NCBI RefSeq assembly: GCF_016735115.1
Contig: NZ_JAERQJ010000001.1
Location: forward strand, 124,001-188,000
Length of the DNA stretch: 64,000 nt
From: Aquimarina mytili
GTDB taxonomy: Bacteria; Bacteroidota; Bacteroidia; Flavobacteriales; Flavobacteriaceae
Reading direction: 5' to 3'
Below are positions 49,620 through 58,566 of the stretch, piece by piece (within the stretch, counting starts at the first letter, position 1; every line of letters begins with the position of its first letter). The notes under the pieces were generated by a model. It did not search any database. It was not told the origin of the DNA and saw only the letters and a list, made by a program, of their open reading frames with translations. The translations under genes were made by a program, and so were the position numbers.

Positions 49620-51947
49620 CTATACTTTTTCGACTTTGACAGCACATTTTTTATAGTCCGGCTCTTTAGAAATTGGACAAAAAGCGTCTAGAGTAACATC
49701 ATTAATCATCATGTTTTCGTCAAAGAAGGGGACAAAAATTTGCCCCTTGGTTGGCAACCCTCTTTCATTTATGGATACAGGTAATGTGCATGACCCTCTT
49801 CGCGAAGTTATTTTTACATTTTCTCCATTTCTAATTCCCAATGCTTTTGCATCTTCGGGATGAAACTCAACATAAGCACTTGGCATTGCCTTATGCAACA
49901 CAGGAATTCTACGTGTCATAGAACCTGTATGCCAATGTTCGATAACTCTTCCTGTATTGAGCCAAAAAGGGTATGTTGCATCTGGGATTTCAGGAGCGGG
50001 TTCGTAGGGTCGTTGCCAAATTACAGCCTTACCATCAGGTTTTCCATAAAAATGAAAATCCTCACCATTAGAACATGCGGGATCATATTTTGCATTGAAG
50101 CGCCACTGAGTGGATTTTCCATTTACATACGGCCAGATTACTCCAGATTCTTTTTTTAATACTTCTAATGGAGCCATCCCATGTTTGGCTCCTTCATGGA
50201 ATTGTCTATATTCGTTGTAAATTTCTTCAACATGATTTTCTTCACTGTAAGGGAATAAATCACCATAACCCATTCGTTTTGCAACTTCGATTGTCATCCA
50301 TGCGTCTGGAGTTGTTTCTCCTGGCCCCTCTACCATTTTATCCCAATGTTGTGTTCTTCTTTCTGAGTTTCCATATAATCCACTTTTTTCTATGTGCCAT
50401 GATGCTGGTAAAATTACATCGGCAACATCTGATGTTGGTGTTGGAAAGACATCCGAAACAACAACAAAACAGCTCTTTTTTTCCATACCAGGACGATAAC
50501 GACTTGTTTTAGGTAATGACACTAGAGGATTTGTTACTTGTGTCCAAATAAATTTAATATCTCCGCGATCGACAGCTCTAAACATTTCTGTAGCATGATA
50601 TGTTGGTTTAGCAGGAATACGTTCATACGGCACTTTCCATATTTTTGCTGCCAAGCGTCTATGCTTTTCATTTATAACCAATCCTTTAGGTAACTTATGC
50701 GTAAAAGTACCTACTTCTCTTGCGGTACCACATGCAGAGGGTTGACCTGTTAATGAGAATGGCCCATTTCCAGGTTGCGAAATTTTTCCTGTAAGTAGAT
50801 GAATATTATACACTAAGTTGTTCATCCATGTTCCTCGGGTATGTTGATTCATTCCCATACACCAGTAGGAAACTACTTTTTTATTTGGATCTCCGTATAT
50901 AGCCGCCAGATACTTTATATCCTTTACGCTTACTTTTGAGTATTTTGCTACCTTTTCTGGGGTGTAATCTTCTAAGAATTTTTTGTAGGCTTCAAAGTCT
51001 ATTTTTTCTGGCTTGTCCTTAAATTTGTAATTATCTTCCAGACCATATCCCATATTGGTTAACCCTTTACTAAAGTTACAATGCTTTTCAACAAAAGATG
51101 TATTTACCCATCCATTATTAATAATTTCATAACAAATAGCATTAGCCACTGCCAAGTCAGTTTGAGGTTCGAATAATATAGATTTATCCGAAGCCGTACT
51201 AGAGCGTGTTGTACGTGTAGCAAAATCAATAATTTTAGCACCTCTTTTACTTTTTTGTTCTAACATTCTAGAGAATAATACAGGATGCATTTCTGCCATA
51301 TTATTACCCCATGTTATAAAAAAATCTGCATGATCTATATCCTCATAGCACCCCATGGGCTCATCTGCACCAAAAGTAGTCATAAATCCAGCCACGGCAC
51401 TAGCCATACATAGACGAGCATTACAGTCTAGATTATTAGTGCCAATAGCACCTTTCATAAATTTTGATGCAACATATCCTTCAGGTATAGTTGATTGGCC
51501 AGAGGTATACATAGCTACAGCATCTCTACCATGCTCCTTAATAGTTTCTTTCATTTTGTTGGCAACAATATCTAAGGCCTCATTAAGCGGAGTTTTAATA
51601 TATTGACCATTTTTCTTTACCAGAGCATGAGTTAGTCTATCTTTTGATTGAATGCACATGGTTTGATGATATCCTTTTACACAAAGTAATCCTTTATTTA
51701 CAGAACTGTTAGGATCTCCTTTTACAGCAACAGCTTTTCCATTTTCGGTTCCTACCAAAATACCACATCCTACACCACAGAATCTACACGGAGCTTTTTT
51801 CCAATCTAAGTTTGCATTAGCAGGAATGCCGTTTTCTTGTTCATCTGCAAATAAGATTCCTGGAAACATGGTTGCAGCTGCAGTCATTGCAGATAACATG
51901 GCCATTTTCTTGATAAACTTTCTTCTATTGGTTAGAGAGGTATACAT
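49620..51947 (-). CDS. napA: Periplasmic nitrate reductase catalytic subunit
   Basis: 775 residues. Tat signal NRRKFIKKMAML at the start (RRKF at 8-11), [4Fe-4S] ligands C54, C57, C61 and C89 (CRFCGVGC, LLCVKG), and Mo-ligand Cys180 in NARLCMASAVAGF. Domain order and length fit NapA (about 830 in E. coli, slightly shorter here). It reduces nitrate to nitrite in the periplasm with a bis-MGD cofactor. It follows the chaperone gene napD by 4 bp. Confidence 0.96.
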   Translation of the reverse strand: MYTSLTNRRKFIKKMAMLSAMTAAATMFPGILFADEQENGIPANANLDWKKAPCRFCGVGCGILVGTENGKAVAVKGDPNSSVNKGLLCVKGYHQTMCIQSKDRLTHALVKKNGQYIKTPLNEALDIVANKMKETIKEHGRDAVAMYTSGQSTIPEGYVASKFMKGAIGTNNLDCNARLCMASAVAGFMTTFGADEPMGCYEDIDHADFFITWGNNMAEMHPVLFSRMLEQKSKRGAKIIDFATRTTRSSTASDKSILFEPQTDLAVANAICYEIINNGWVNTSFVEKHCNFSKGLTNMGYGLEDNYKFKDKPEKIDFEAYKKFLEDYTPEKVAKYSKVSVKDIKYLAAIYGDPNKKVVSYWCMGMNQHTRGTWMNNLVYNIHLLTGKISQPGNGPFSLTGQPSACGTAREVGTFTHKLPKGLVINEKHRRLAAKIWKVPYERIPAKPTYHATEMFRAVDRGDIKFIWTQVTNPLVSLPKTSRYRPGMEKKSCFVVVSDVFPTPTSDVADVILPASWHIEKSGLYGNSERRTQHWDKMVEGPGETTPDAWMTIEVAKRMGYGDLFPYSEENHVEEIYNEYRQFHEGAKHGMAPLEVLKKESGVIWPYVNGKSTQWRFNAKYDPACSNGEDFHFYGKPDGKAVIWQRPYEPAPEIPDATYPFWLNTGRVIEHWHTGSMTRRIPVLHKAMPSAYVEFHPEDAKALGIRNGENVKITSRRGSCTLPVSINERGLPTKGQIFVPFFDENMMINDVTLDAFCPISKEPDYKKCAVKVEKV

Positions 51948-51951
51948 ATGA

Positions 51952-52191
51952 TTAATTATTTTGTGGTGTATTAAATCCAGAAACCATAGCCAATAATTTT
52001 AAGCTTTCAATAGCCTCTAGTTTTTCTTTTAGAATTGCTTCTTCTGCATTATCCTCGGTTTCGGTAATTAAAATGAGAACATCTTTATTTTGGGCAGGCA
52101 TAATTTCGCATTGTTCTATAGTCGATAGCGATTGAATAAGTTCTTCTTTCTTGCCCGAATGTGGGTGGGCCAAATAGCTCTTGATAGGCAT
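51952..52191 (-). CDS. napD: NapD-like chaperone
   Basis: 79 residues: MPIKSYLAHPHSGKKEELIQ and a ferredoxin-like fold ending in LKLLAMVSGFN. NapD binds the Tat signal of NapA before export. The position directly ahead of napA supports the call. 93 bp separate it from the porin gene. Confidence 0.85.
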   Translation of the reverse strand: MPIKSYLAHPHSGKKEELIQSLSTIEQCEIMPAQNKDVLILITETEDNAEEAILKEKLEAIESLKLLAMVSGFNTPQNN

Positions 52192-52284
52192 ATTTTTGGT
52201 TTAAGGTTCTTTAAATGATATCTATATTGATCATTTTTTATTTAATGTAACCTTCTTATTATGTGATTAATAAGATAAGCATTT

Positions 52285-53568
52285 TTATTCATTTTCCTTT
52301 TTAAAATCTGTAGTAAAAAGATTAGGATTGATGATTAATTGTGCCCAACCCCAATTATTGGTATTATCATGTGGTCTTCCTCCTTTTATAAGCGACATAC
52401 TTTCTGAGGCGAACATATGTGAATACCCTAGGTTCAGTTTTACATTTTTTATGATTTTTTGGGTAAAAACAAGATCTAATTCAGTGCCCAGATACTTATC
52501 TTCATCACCTGTTAAATCTGCATTAGCCATAAAATAGTGCCCTTTTAGTAACAACGTAGATTTTTCTCCGGTTGTAAAAACGACTTTAGCATACAGGTCA
52601 TTTAATCCAACATTATTAGCATGATTTCCTACATAGAAATAATCCATATAACCGTTGAATTTATGATTAGTTCCATAAAGAGGGAAGAAAGATTTGTTTT
52701 TATCATCCCCATCTTGATCTGTACCACTTAGGATTTCTATACCTAATCCATATAGCGTTTTTTTGGGTTTGTATGTAGCTTCTAAAGAAGCTTGATAAGC
52801 GCTTAAATCGGTATCTGCATTTGCCTTGCCGAACTGATAATAAATGCTACCTGCGATATTGACTTTTTTGATGGGAAAAGTGAAATAAGAACCAGCGGTT
52901 TGTCTATAAAAAGTTCCATCAGGCTCATCATTATCGACTCCGGTAAATTTTTGAAATCCGGTATTCAAAAACAGAAAGCTTGCAGAAGTTTTTTCCCAGT
53001 TCTTTTTTAGATAGGCATACTGCATTACTTTATACGTAAAGAATCCCTGAATATTAAATCCTGTTCCTTCGTTGGGTTGTCCTTCTTGACTAAAAGCGGC
53101 TCCAATATCTGCCTTGAAGTCTTCACTTTCATATTTAATTAACGCGGCATCATGAAAGCGCCCTTGCATAGCCCAATCTAACCCACCAAAAATACGTTGA
53201 TCATCATAAGAAATAACTTGTCTACCCGCTTTTAAAGACCAATTTTGGTCAAGAAATATTTGCCCCCAAGCCTGGAATAAGGAAAAGGAGTCGTTTCCAT
53301 CATTAAGTAATATTTGGCGTGTATCTCCCCAAGTGCTTACATCCTGAATACTAAGAAACAGTTTTAACTTTTCTTGCTGGTATCCAACATTAAGTCGCGA
53401 ACGCTGAGTAACAAATGCTGCTGGATCTGCATTATCAGGAAATAAATTATTAAATCCGTGACGATATTCGAATCGTGATCGCAGATCTGCATCAATTATT
53501 AATTGAGAAAATGAGTTGGTTGTAAAAAGGACAAGAAATAGAACAAGAAGAGATTTAATAACTTTCAT
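52285..53568 (-). CDS. Alginate-export-like outer-membrane barrel of the nap operon
   Basis: 427 residues with a signal peptide ending near residue 21 (..TNSFSQ). The alginate_exp-type barrel starts LIIDADLRSRFEYRHGF and has RSRLNVGYQQEKLKLFLSIQDV, WSLKAGRQVISYDDQRIFGG and a strand rich end. First gene of the nap operon, so it may be the outer-membrane channel for nitrate or nitrite, which is inference; its family name does not mean alginate here. Confidence 0.8.
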   Translation of the reverse strand: MKVIKSLLVLFLVLFTTNSFSQLIIDADLRSRFEYRHGFNNLFPDNADPAAFVTQRSRLNVGYQQEKLKLFLSIQDVSTWGDTRQILLNDGNDSFSLFQAWGQIFLDQNWSLKAGRQVISYDDQRIFGGLDWAMQGRFHDAALIKYESEDFKADIGAAFSQEGQPNEGTGFNIQGFFTYKVMQYAYLKKNWEKTSASFLFLNTGFQKFTGVDNDEPDGTFYRQTAGSYFTFPIKKVNIAGSIYYQFGKANADTDLSAYQASLEATYKPKKTLYGLGIEILSGTDQDGDDKNKSFFPLYGTNHKFNGYMDYFYVGNHANNVGLNDLYAKVVFTTGEKSTLLLKGHYFMANADLTGDEDKYLGTELDLVFTQKIIKNVKLNLGYSHMFASESMSLIKGGRPHDNTNNWGWAQLIINPNLFTTDFKKENE

Positions 53569-53593
53569 CAGAAGTGATATTGGTTTGGTATCA

Positions 53594-53636
53594 CAAATGT
53601 TGATCTAAAATTTTTGTTAAAACATGATATTTATCA
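53594..53636 (-). promoter_or_regulatory. FNR-type promoter of the nap operon
   Basis: TGAT-ATTT-ATCA at 53625-53636 and AACATTTG on the minus strand at 53601-53594 (one mismatch to TAnnTTTG), gap 23 nt. Confidence 0.7.
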
Positions 53637-53698
53637 TCGTTTACATATTAATAGTTTATGAACTTAAGCATGATCGTTTTCTCTTTAAAAGAGAAGGT

Positions 53699-54307
53699 TT
53701 ATAGATTTAGATAACTCTCTTTTCTTTCCCAACTATAATTCTGTTGTATTGTATATCTTATAAAATGGCTAAAACCTGTTGATAGATCGTGCTCAATAAA
53801 TTCCATTCGTTTAGGTTTAATAATATATCCTCCCCAATATTTAGGTTTGGGTATCGATTTATTTTTGAATTTGGCTTCATAATGTTTTAATCGGGTGTTC
53901 AGTATTTCGCGAGATGTAATTACTTCACTTTGTTTAGAAACCCAAGCACCTAATTTACTACCTTCAGGGCGAGATTCGAAGTATCCTTCAGAAAGGTTTT
54001 CGGATATTTTAGATGCTTTTCCTGTAATTAGAACTTTTCGTTTTGCCGGTGCCCAATTAAAAGATATAGATACATTATTATTAGCAGTTATTGCTTTTCC
54101 TTTTTCGCTCTTATAATTGGTGAAAAAGATAAATCCTTCCCATGTAAAACGTTTTAATAATACGATTCTACTTTTTGGAAACCCATCGATCCCGATTGTA
54201 GAAAGAAACATGGTATTAGTTTCGATTTCGGGATGAGCAATATCGACCTCATGAAACCATTTCTGAAAATGTTGTATAGGATTATGATCACTTGATATAC
54301 TCATCAT
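53699..54307 (-). CDS. Pyridoxamine 5'-phosphate oxidase-like protein, diverged C-terminus
   Basis: 202 residues with the PdxH N-terminal body: LSTIGIDGFPKSRIVLLKRF, FTNYKSEKGKAI and FNWAPAKRKVLITGKA (FMN-binding barrel), ESRPEGSKLGAWVSKQSE. The C-terminal block still has PKYWGGYIIKPKRMEF but the RLHDR motif that binds the substrate phosphate and pyridoxal in PdxH is replaced (GFSHFIRY). It may use another substrate or be a PdxH paralogue. It overlaps the fixI-type gene by 20 bp and is probably cotranscribed with it. Confidence 0.75.
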   Translation of the reverse strand: MMSISSDHNPIQHFQKWFHEVDIAHPEIETNTMFLSTIGIDGFPKSRIVLLKRFTWEGFIFFTNYKSEKGKAITANNNVSISFNWAPAKRKVLITGKASKISENLSEGYFESRPEGSKLGAWVSKQSEVITSREILNTRLKHYEAKFKNKSIPKPKYWGGYIIKPKRMEFIEHDLSTGFSHFIRYTIQQNYSWERKESYLNL

Positions 54308-56696
54308 TTTTAAGTTTTCTACTGTAGATATTAGTAAGTAGTGTCACATATAATACTACCGAGATCGAGCTCAGAGGCATCAAAATGGCTGCAACAAGTG
54401 GTGAAAGCTGACCAGTAACTGCAAAATATAAACCTACAATATTATATAAGAAAGATAACACAAAACTTGACTTGATAATTTTTAGAGCCCTTTTTGAAGT
54501 TGAAATATAAGTCGAGATTTGATCAAATTTTGAGGCGTCTAATATAGCATCGCAGGCAGGAGAAAATACATTAACATTCTCTGATACTGCAATACCAACA
54601 TCGCTTTGCGCTAAGGCACCAGCATCGTTTAAACCATCACCAATCATAACTACCTTTTGTTGATGCTGCTGTAACGATTTTATATAATTGAGTTTATCAT
54701 CGGGTTTTTGGTTAAAGAGTAATTTAGTTTTTTTAGGAAGCAATTGTTTTAAATATTTTTTTTCACCCTCATTATCACCAGATAAGATAGACAGATTATA
54801 AGTTTTTGAAAGAACATGAAATACTTTTTTGATCCCGTTTCGATATTGATTATAGAAAACATACTTGCCCTTGTATTGATCATTTGTACTTATATGTACT
54901 GCAGTATTAAGTACTTCAGATTCGTTTTGATTGCCTACAAATCTAGAAGAACCAATCTTGATGGTATTCTGCTCTGATTTTCCTTCGATTCCTTTTCCTG
55001 TAAACTCTTGATATTCGTCTAGGGGGTAGATATTATGTTCGGCTAAGATTGCATAAAGAGATCTACTTAGTGGGTGATTTGATGCTCGAAGTGTATTTTT
55101 TAACAAAGATTCTTCTTCTGATGTTAATTGCAATCCTTGATACTCGATCTTATTTTTTTTATTGGTAGTTATGGTACCAGTTTTATCAAAAATAATAGTA
55201 TCGGTTTTTGCCAATTGTTCAATTACATCAGCATTTTTAAGATAAAATTTACTTTTCCCAAAGATTCTAAGCACATTTCCTAAAGCAAAAGGTCGTGCTA
55301 AGGCCAAGGCGCAAGGACAGGCAATAATGAGTACAGCAGTTAATACATTAATGGCTTTTGAGGCATCGATATATAACCAAAATATAGTAGCCAATACTGC
55401 TATGCATAAAATGACCATTGTAAAATACTTACTAATGGTATCGGTTAAATTAACGAAAGATGCAGATTTGTCTTTAGTAAATATATCATTGCTCCATAAC
55501 TGTGTAAGGTAACTTTGTTCTACCGATTTGAGCGCTTCGATTTCGATAGCTCCTGATAACTGTTTTCCGCCAGCAAAAAGTTTATCGCCAGATAGTTTCG
55601 TAACAGATTCACTCTCTCCGGTAACAAAACTATAATCTATTTGAGCATTACCTTCAATAAGAATAGAATCTACAGGAATTAATTCTTCATTTCTAATTAA
55701 TAACCTATCGCCTTGTTTGATATCATATACTTGTACACTTTCTTCTTTTCTTTCATTCTTTTGTTTTGCCTTTATAACTCGGGTCACTGCAATAGGGAAA
55801 TAGGATTTATAATCGCGCTCAAATGATAAAAATGAATATGTTTTTTGTTGAAAAAACTTTCCTAATAATAAGAAGAATACAAGCCCCGTAAGGCTGTCAA
55901 AAAAACCTGTACCAAGGTCAAAAACGATCTCTGTAGTACTTCTTAAAAATAATACCATGATCCCTAATGCTATAGGAACATCAATATTCAATATTTTAGA
56001 TCGTAGTCCTTTATATGCAGACACAAAGTAATCCTGAGCAGCATAGAATACCACTGGTAAAGAAAAGCTAAACATTAACCATCTAAAAACATATTTGTAT
56101 TGCTCTAACCAATATTCTGATATTTCAAAATACTCTGGAAAAGATAAGAACATGACATTGCCAAATGCAAAACCTGCAATTCCTAATTTATATAATAAAC
56201 TACGATCAATATGTTTTTTCCCAGAAGTATAATCATCAAGACTTATATAGGGTTCATATCCTATAGAACTTAATAAGAGTACTACTTCTTTTAGTGAGAG
56301 CTGTTCTTTATGAAAGGTAATACGAACATTTTTTTTTGGAAAATTTACTTGAGAAAAAGTAATACCGGGCTGAAGTTTATGTAAGTTTTCTAGAATCCAG
56401 ATACAGGAACTGCAGTGTATATGAGGAATGTTTAAGGTAATGATTTGTGTACTGTCATTATTAAATTCTATTAATTTTTCAGCAATAGTATCAGTATCGA
56501 GATAATCGTATTTTCCTTTAATTTCTTCAGGGATGGCTCCAGGAGCAGATTGTAGGTCATAATAACAGGATAAATCATGAGTCGAAAAAATATCATATAC
56601 AGTTTTGCACCCATTACAACAGAATGTTTTTTGATCAAAGTTTATAATTGTTTTACCACAATCGTTTCCGCAGTGAAAACAAGTTGACTCTATCAT
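54288..56696 (-). CDS. ccoI: CcoI/FixI copper-transporting P-type ATPase
   Basis: 802 residues from ATG 56696; upstream frame to 56891 is disregarded because it would overlap two promoters and the Usp gene. N-terminal Cys-rich part STCFHCGNDCGKTI and CCNGCKTVYD (a zinc-ribbon-like FixI start), an HMA domain with PHIHCSSCIWILEN, eight spans with CPC in IACPCALALARP (about 512), phosphorylation site DKTGTITTN and GDGLNDAGAL. FixI proteins export copper to the periplasm to make Cu-B of cbb3. The gene is split from the rest of cco by pdxH-like and nap genes. Confidence 0.95.
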   Translation of the reverse strand: MIESTCFHCGNDCGKTIINFDQKTFCCNGCKTVYDIFSTHDLSCYYDLQSAPGAIPEEIKGKYDYLDTDTIAEKLIEFNNDSTQIITLNIPHIHCSSCIWILENLHKLQPGITFSQVNFPKKNVRITFHKEQLSLKEVVLLLSSIGYEPYISLDDYTSGKKHIDRSLLYKLGIAGFAFGNVMFLSFPEYFEISEYWLEQYKYVFRWLMFSFSLPVVFYAAQDYFVSAYKGLRSKILNIDVPIALGIMVLFLRSTTEIVFDLGTGFFDSLTGLVFFLLLGKFFQQKTYSFLSFERDYKSYFPIAVTRVIKAKQKNERKEESVQVYDIKQGDRLLIRNEELIPVDSILIEGNAQIDYSFVTGESESVTKLSGDKLFAGGKQLSGAIEIEALKSVEQSYLTQLWSNDIFTKDKSASFVNLTDTISKYFTMVILCIAVLATIFWLYIDASKAINVLTAVLIIACPCALALARPFALGNVLRIFGKSKFYLKNADVIEQLAKTDTIIFDKTGTITTNKKNKIEYQGLQLTSEEESLLKNTLRASNHPLSRSLYAILAEHNIYPLDEYQEFTGKGIEGKSEQNTIKIGSSRFVGNQNESEVLNTAVHISTNDQYKGKYVFYNQYRNGIKKVFHVLSKTYNLSILSGDNEGEKKYLKQLLPKKTKLLFNQKPDDKLNYIKSLQQHQQKVVMIGDGLNDAGALAQSDVGIAVSENVNVFSPACDAILDASKFDQISTYISTSKRALKIIKSSFVLSFLYNIVGLYFAVTGQLSPLVAAILMPLSSISVVLYVTLLTNIYSRKLKNDEYIK

Positions 56697-56714
56697 AGAG
56701 ATATTGTTTTGCAA

Positions 56715-56757
56715 CAAAATTGAAAAAGTATCACACAATATACTATGATAAATGTCA
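56715..56757 (-). promoter_or_regulatory. FNR-type promoter of ccoI
   Basis: TGAT-AAAT-GTCA at 56746-56757 and CAATTTTG on the minus strand at 56722-56715, gap 23 nt, 18 nt ahead of the ATG. The first base of the -7 element is off consensus. Confidence 0.65.
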
Positions 56758-56769
56758 TCATTTCTTAAC

Positions 56770-56812
56770 TGACAAAAATCATAGTTTCTACCTTTGTCAT
56801 TATCTAGATTTG
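56770..56812 (+). promoter_or_regulatory. FNR-type promoter of the Usp array
   Basis: TGAC-AAAA-ATCA at 56770-56781 and perfect TAGATTTG at 56805-56812, gap 23 nt, 26 nt ahead of the first Usp ATG. It sits back to back with the ccoI site, 12 bp apart. Confidence 0.74.
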
Positions 56813-56838
56813 GATAAACTATCAAAAAGAGCGTAACG

Positions 56839-57687
56839 ATGAGAAAAATAGTAATTCCTACAGATTTTTCTGAAAATGCAATGAATGCCATTCGATATGC
56901 TGTTGAGCTTTTTAAGTACGAACGAAGTCATTTTTTTATTCTACATGCATATGCCGATGAAGTTTATGATCATAATGCCTTGGTTTCTCGTGATATTTTT
57001 GACGAATTAAAAGAAATTGTACGTCAAAACTCTGATAAGCAATTAGCAAAGATTCTTAAAGAAATACGTAAAATTTCACCAAATCCAAGACATGATTATG
57101 ATACATTATCAAGTTTTGGAACGTTGATCGATGAGACCAATGACTTAGTAGATAAAGAAAATATTGACATTCTAATTATGGGGACTCGAGGTAAAACAGA
57201 TGATAGAAATCTTACTTTTGGGAGTAATACATTACAAGTACTTAAGTACGTAAAATGCCCAGTTTTGGCCATTCCAAAAGGGTGTTCCTATGATCAACCC
57301 AAAAAAATTCTTTTCCCTACAGATTACTTATTACCCTTTATGAGAAGAGAATTAAAATTATTGAGCACGTTAATTAAAAGTTTTAGATCCAAGATTCATT
57401 TTTTACATGTGTCAAACTTTGACAAACTATCAATAAGACAAGAAGATAATAAAGCTTTTATAATGTCATCTCTACCAGAGTCAGAACTTGAGTTTCATAG
57501 AGTAGAAGCAGAAAATCTTACTACGGCAATAAATGAATTTATAAAAAAACATGACATAGACTTTTTGGTAATGGTTAATTCTAGGCATTCCTATTTAGAG
57601 AATGTCTTATATCAATCCACAATTGATAAAATAGGGTTATCTATCAAGATTCCATTTTTAACAATGCAAAATTTACAACGATACTAA
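56839..57687 (+). CDS. Universal stress protein 1 of the array
   Basis: 282 residues. Start IVIPTDFSENAMNAIRYAVELF; nucleotide motif GTRGKTDDRNLTFGSNTLQV near 114. The second domain (about 150-282) lacks the G-x2-G-x9-GS loop (IKKHDIDFLVMVNSRH at the place). First of five tandem paralogues on the same strand, with gaps of 2 to about 66 bp, all of 280-283 residues. Confidence 0.92.
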   Translation: MRKIVIPTDFSENAMNAIRYAVELFKYERSHFFILHAYADEVYDHNALVSRDIFDELKEIVRQNSDKQLAKILKEIRKISPNPRHDYDTLSSFGTLIDETNDLVDKENIDILIMGTRGKTDDRNLTFGSNTLQVLKYVKCPVLAIPKGCSYDQPKKILFPTDYLLPFMRRELKLLSTLIKSFRSKIHFLHVSNFDKLSIRQEDNKAFIMSSLPESELEFHRVEAENLTTAINEFIKKHDIDFLVMVNSRHSYLENVLYQSTIDKIGLSIKIPFLTMQNLQRY

Positions 57688-57689
57688 CA

Positions 57690-58541
57690 ATGAAACGGAT
57701 ATTATTACCTACAGATTTTTCAGAAAATGCGTATAACGCAATTCGATATGCACTACATTTTTTTAAAGAAGAAAAAGCAACATTTTACTTGCTCAATACT
57801 TTTACTCCTGTTTCTTATCATACAGGGTATCTTATTGAAAATCCCACGCCCTATGGTATGGAAGATGTAGCAATGTTAAATTCTAAAAGAGACATAAAAC
57901 GTACCGAGGAAAGGATAAGGAAAGAGTTTACGAATCCGAAACATGAATTTGTACAGTTATCTGCTTTTAATACTCTTATTGGCGAAATTAAAGAGGTGAT
58001 AGAAAAATATAATATTGACTTGGTTATCATGGGTACCAAAGGAGCAACAGGCGCCAAAGAAGTTTTTATAGGTACCCATACTATGTATACTATTAAGAAA
58101 GTAAAATGCCCAGTGATTGCAGTTCCTTCTGGATTTGATTTTGAAGAACCTAAAGACATTTTATTTCCTACAGATTATCATTTAAGTATAGATAATAGAT
58201 ATTTACCCTTTGTAAAAGAAATATGTAATACTCATGTGTGTAGATTAAATATTTTGAATGCGTACTATGGGGTTCCGTTAAATAATCAACAACAAGAGGT
58301 TAAAGATTTTTTGGACGAATATTTCAAGGGCATTGCTCATATATTTCATATTGCTGAGGGAGTAGATGTATTAGAAGCCGTTGAAGATTTTCAGAAAAAG
58401 CACAAAATTAATTTACTGGTTATGATTCATAATAAACATTCATTTTTCGAAAATCTTTTGTTTAAACCGGTGATTAATCAAATAGCCTATCATACTAATA
58501 TTCCTTTTTTGGTGATCCCATCAGAGAAAAGAATACAATAG
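57690..58541 (+). CDS. Universal stress protein 2 of the array
   Basis: 283 residues, 2 bp after Usp 1 and thus cotranscribed. Motif GTKGATGAKEVFIGTHTMYT in the first domain (GT instead of GS), loop lost in the second, which has KHKINLLVMIHNKHSFFENL. The NKHSFFE-like ending recurs across the array. Confidence 0.92.
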   Translation: MKRILLPTDFSENAYNAIRYALHFFKEEKATFYLLNTFTPVSYHTGYLIENPTPYGMEDVAMLNSKRDIKRTEERIRKEFTNPKHEFVQLSAFNTLIGEIKEVIEKYNIDLVIMGTKGATGAKEVFIGTHTMYTIKKVKCPVIAVPSGFDFEEPKDILFPTDYHLSIDNRYLPFVKEICNTHVCRLNILNAYYGVPLNNQQQEVKDFLDEYFKGIAHIFHIAEGVDVLEAVEDFQKKHKINLLVMIHNKHSFFENLLFKPVINQIAYHTNIPFLVIPSEKRIQ

Positions 58542-58566
58542 TTTGAAAAACTTAAAATATAAACCA

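Noticed and set aside
50168..50512. Plus-strand frame of 114 codons inside napA
   Set aside because: It lies fully within the strongly supported napA gene on the other strand, with no start signal and no recognisable domain.
52217..52234. TGATATC...TTGATCA between napD and the porin gene as an FNR site
   Set aside because: The TGAT and ATCA halves are ten bases apart instead of four, and the genes are already within the operon driven from 53625.
56697..56891. N-terminal extension of the ccoI frame (65 residues)
   Set aside because: It would run through both FNR-type promoters and into the divergent Usp gene. The FixI start with its Cys motif begins right after the ATG at 56696.
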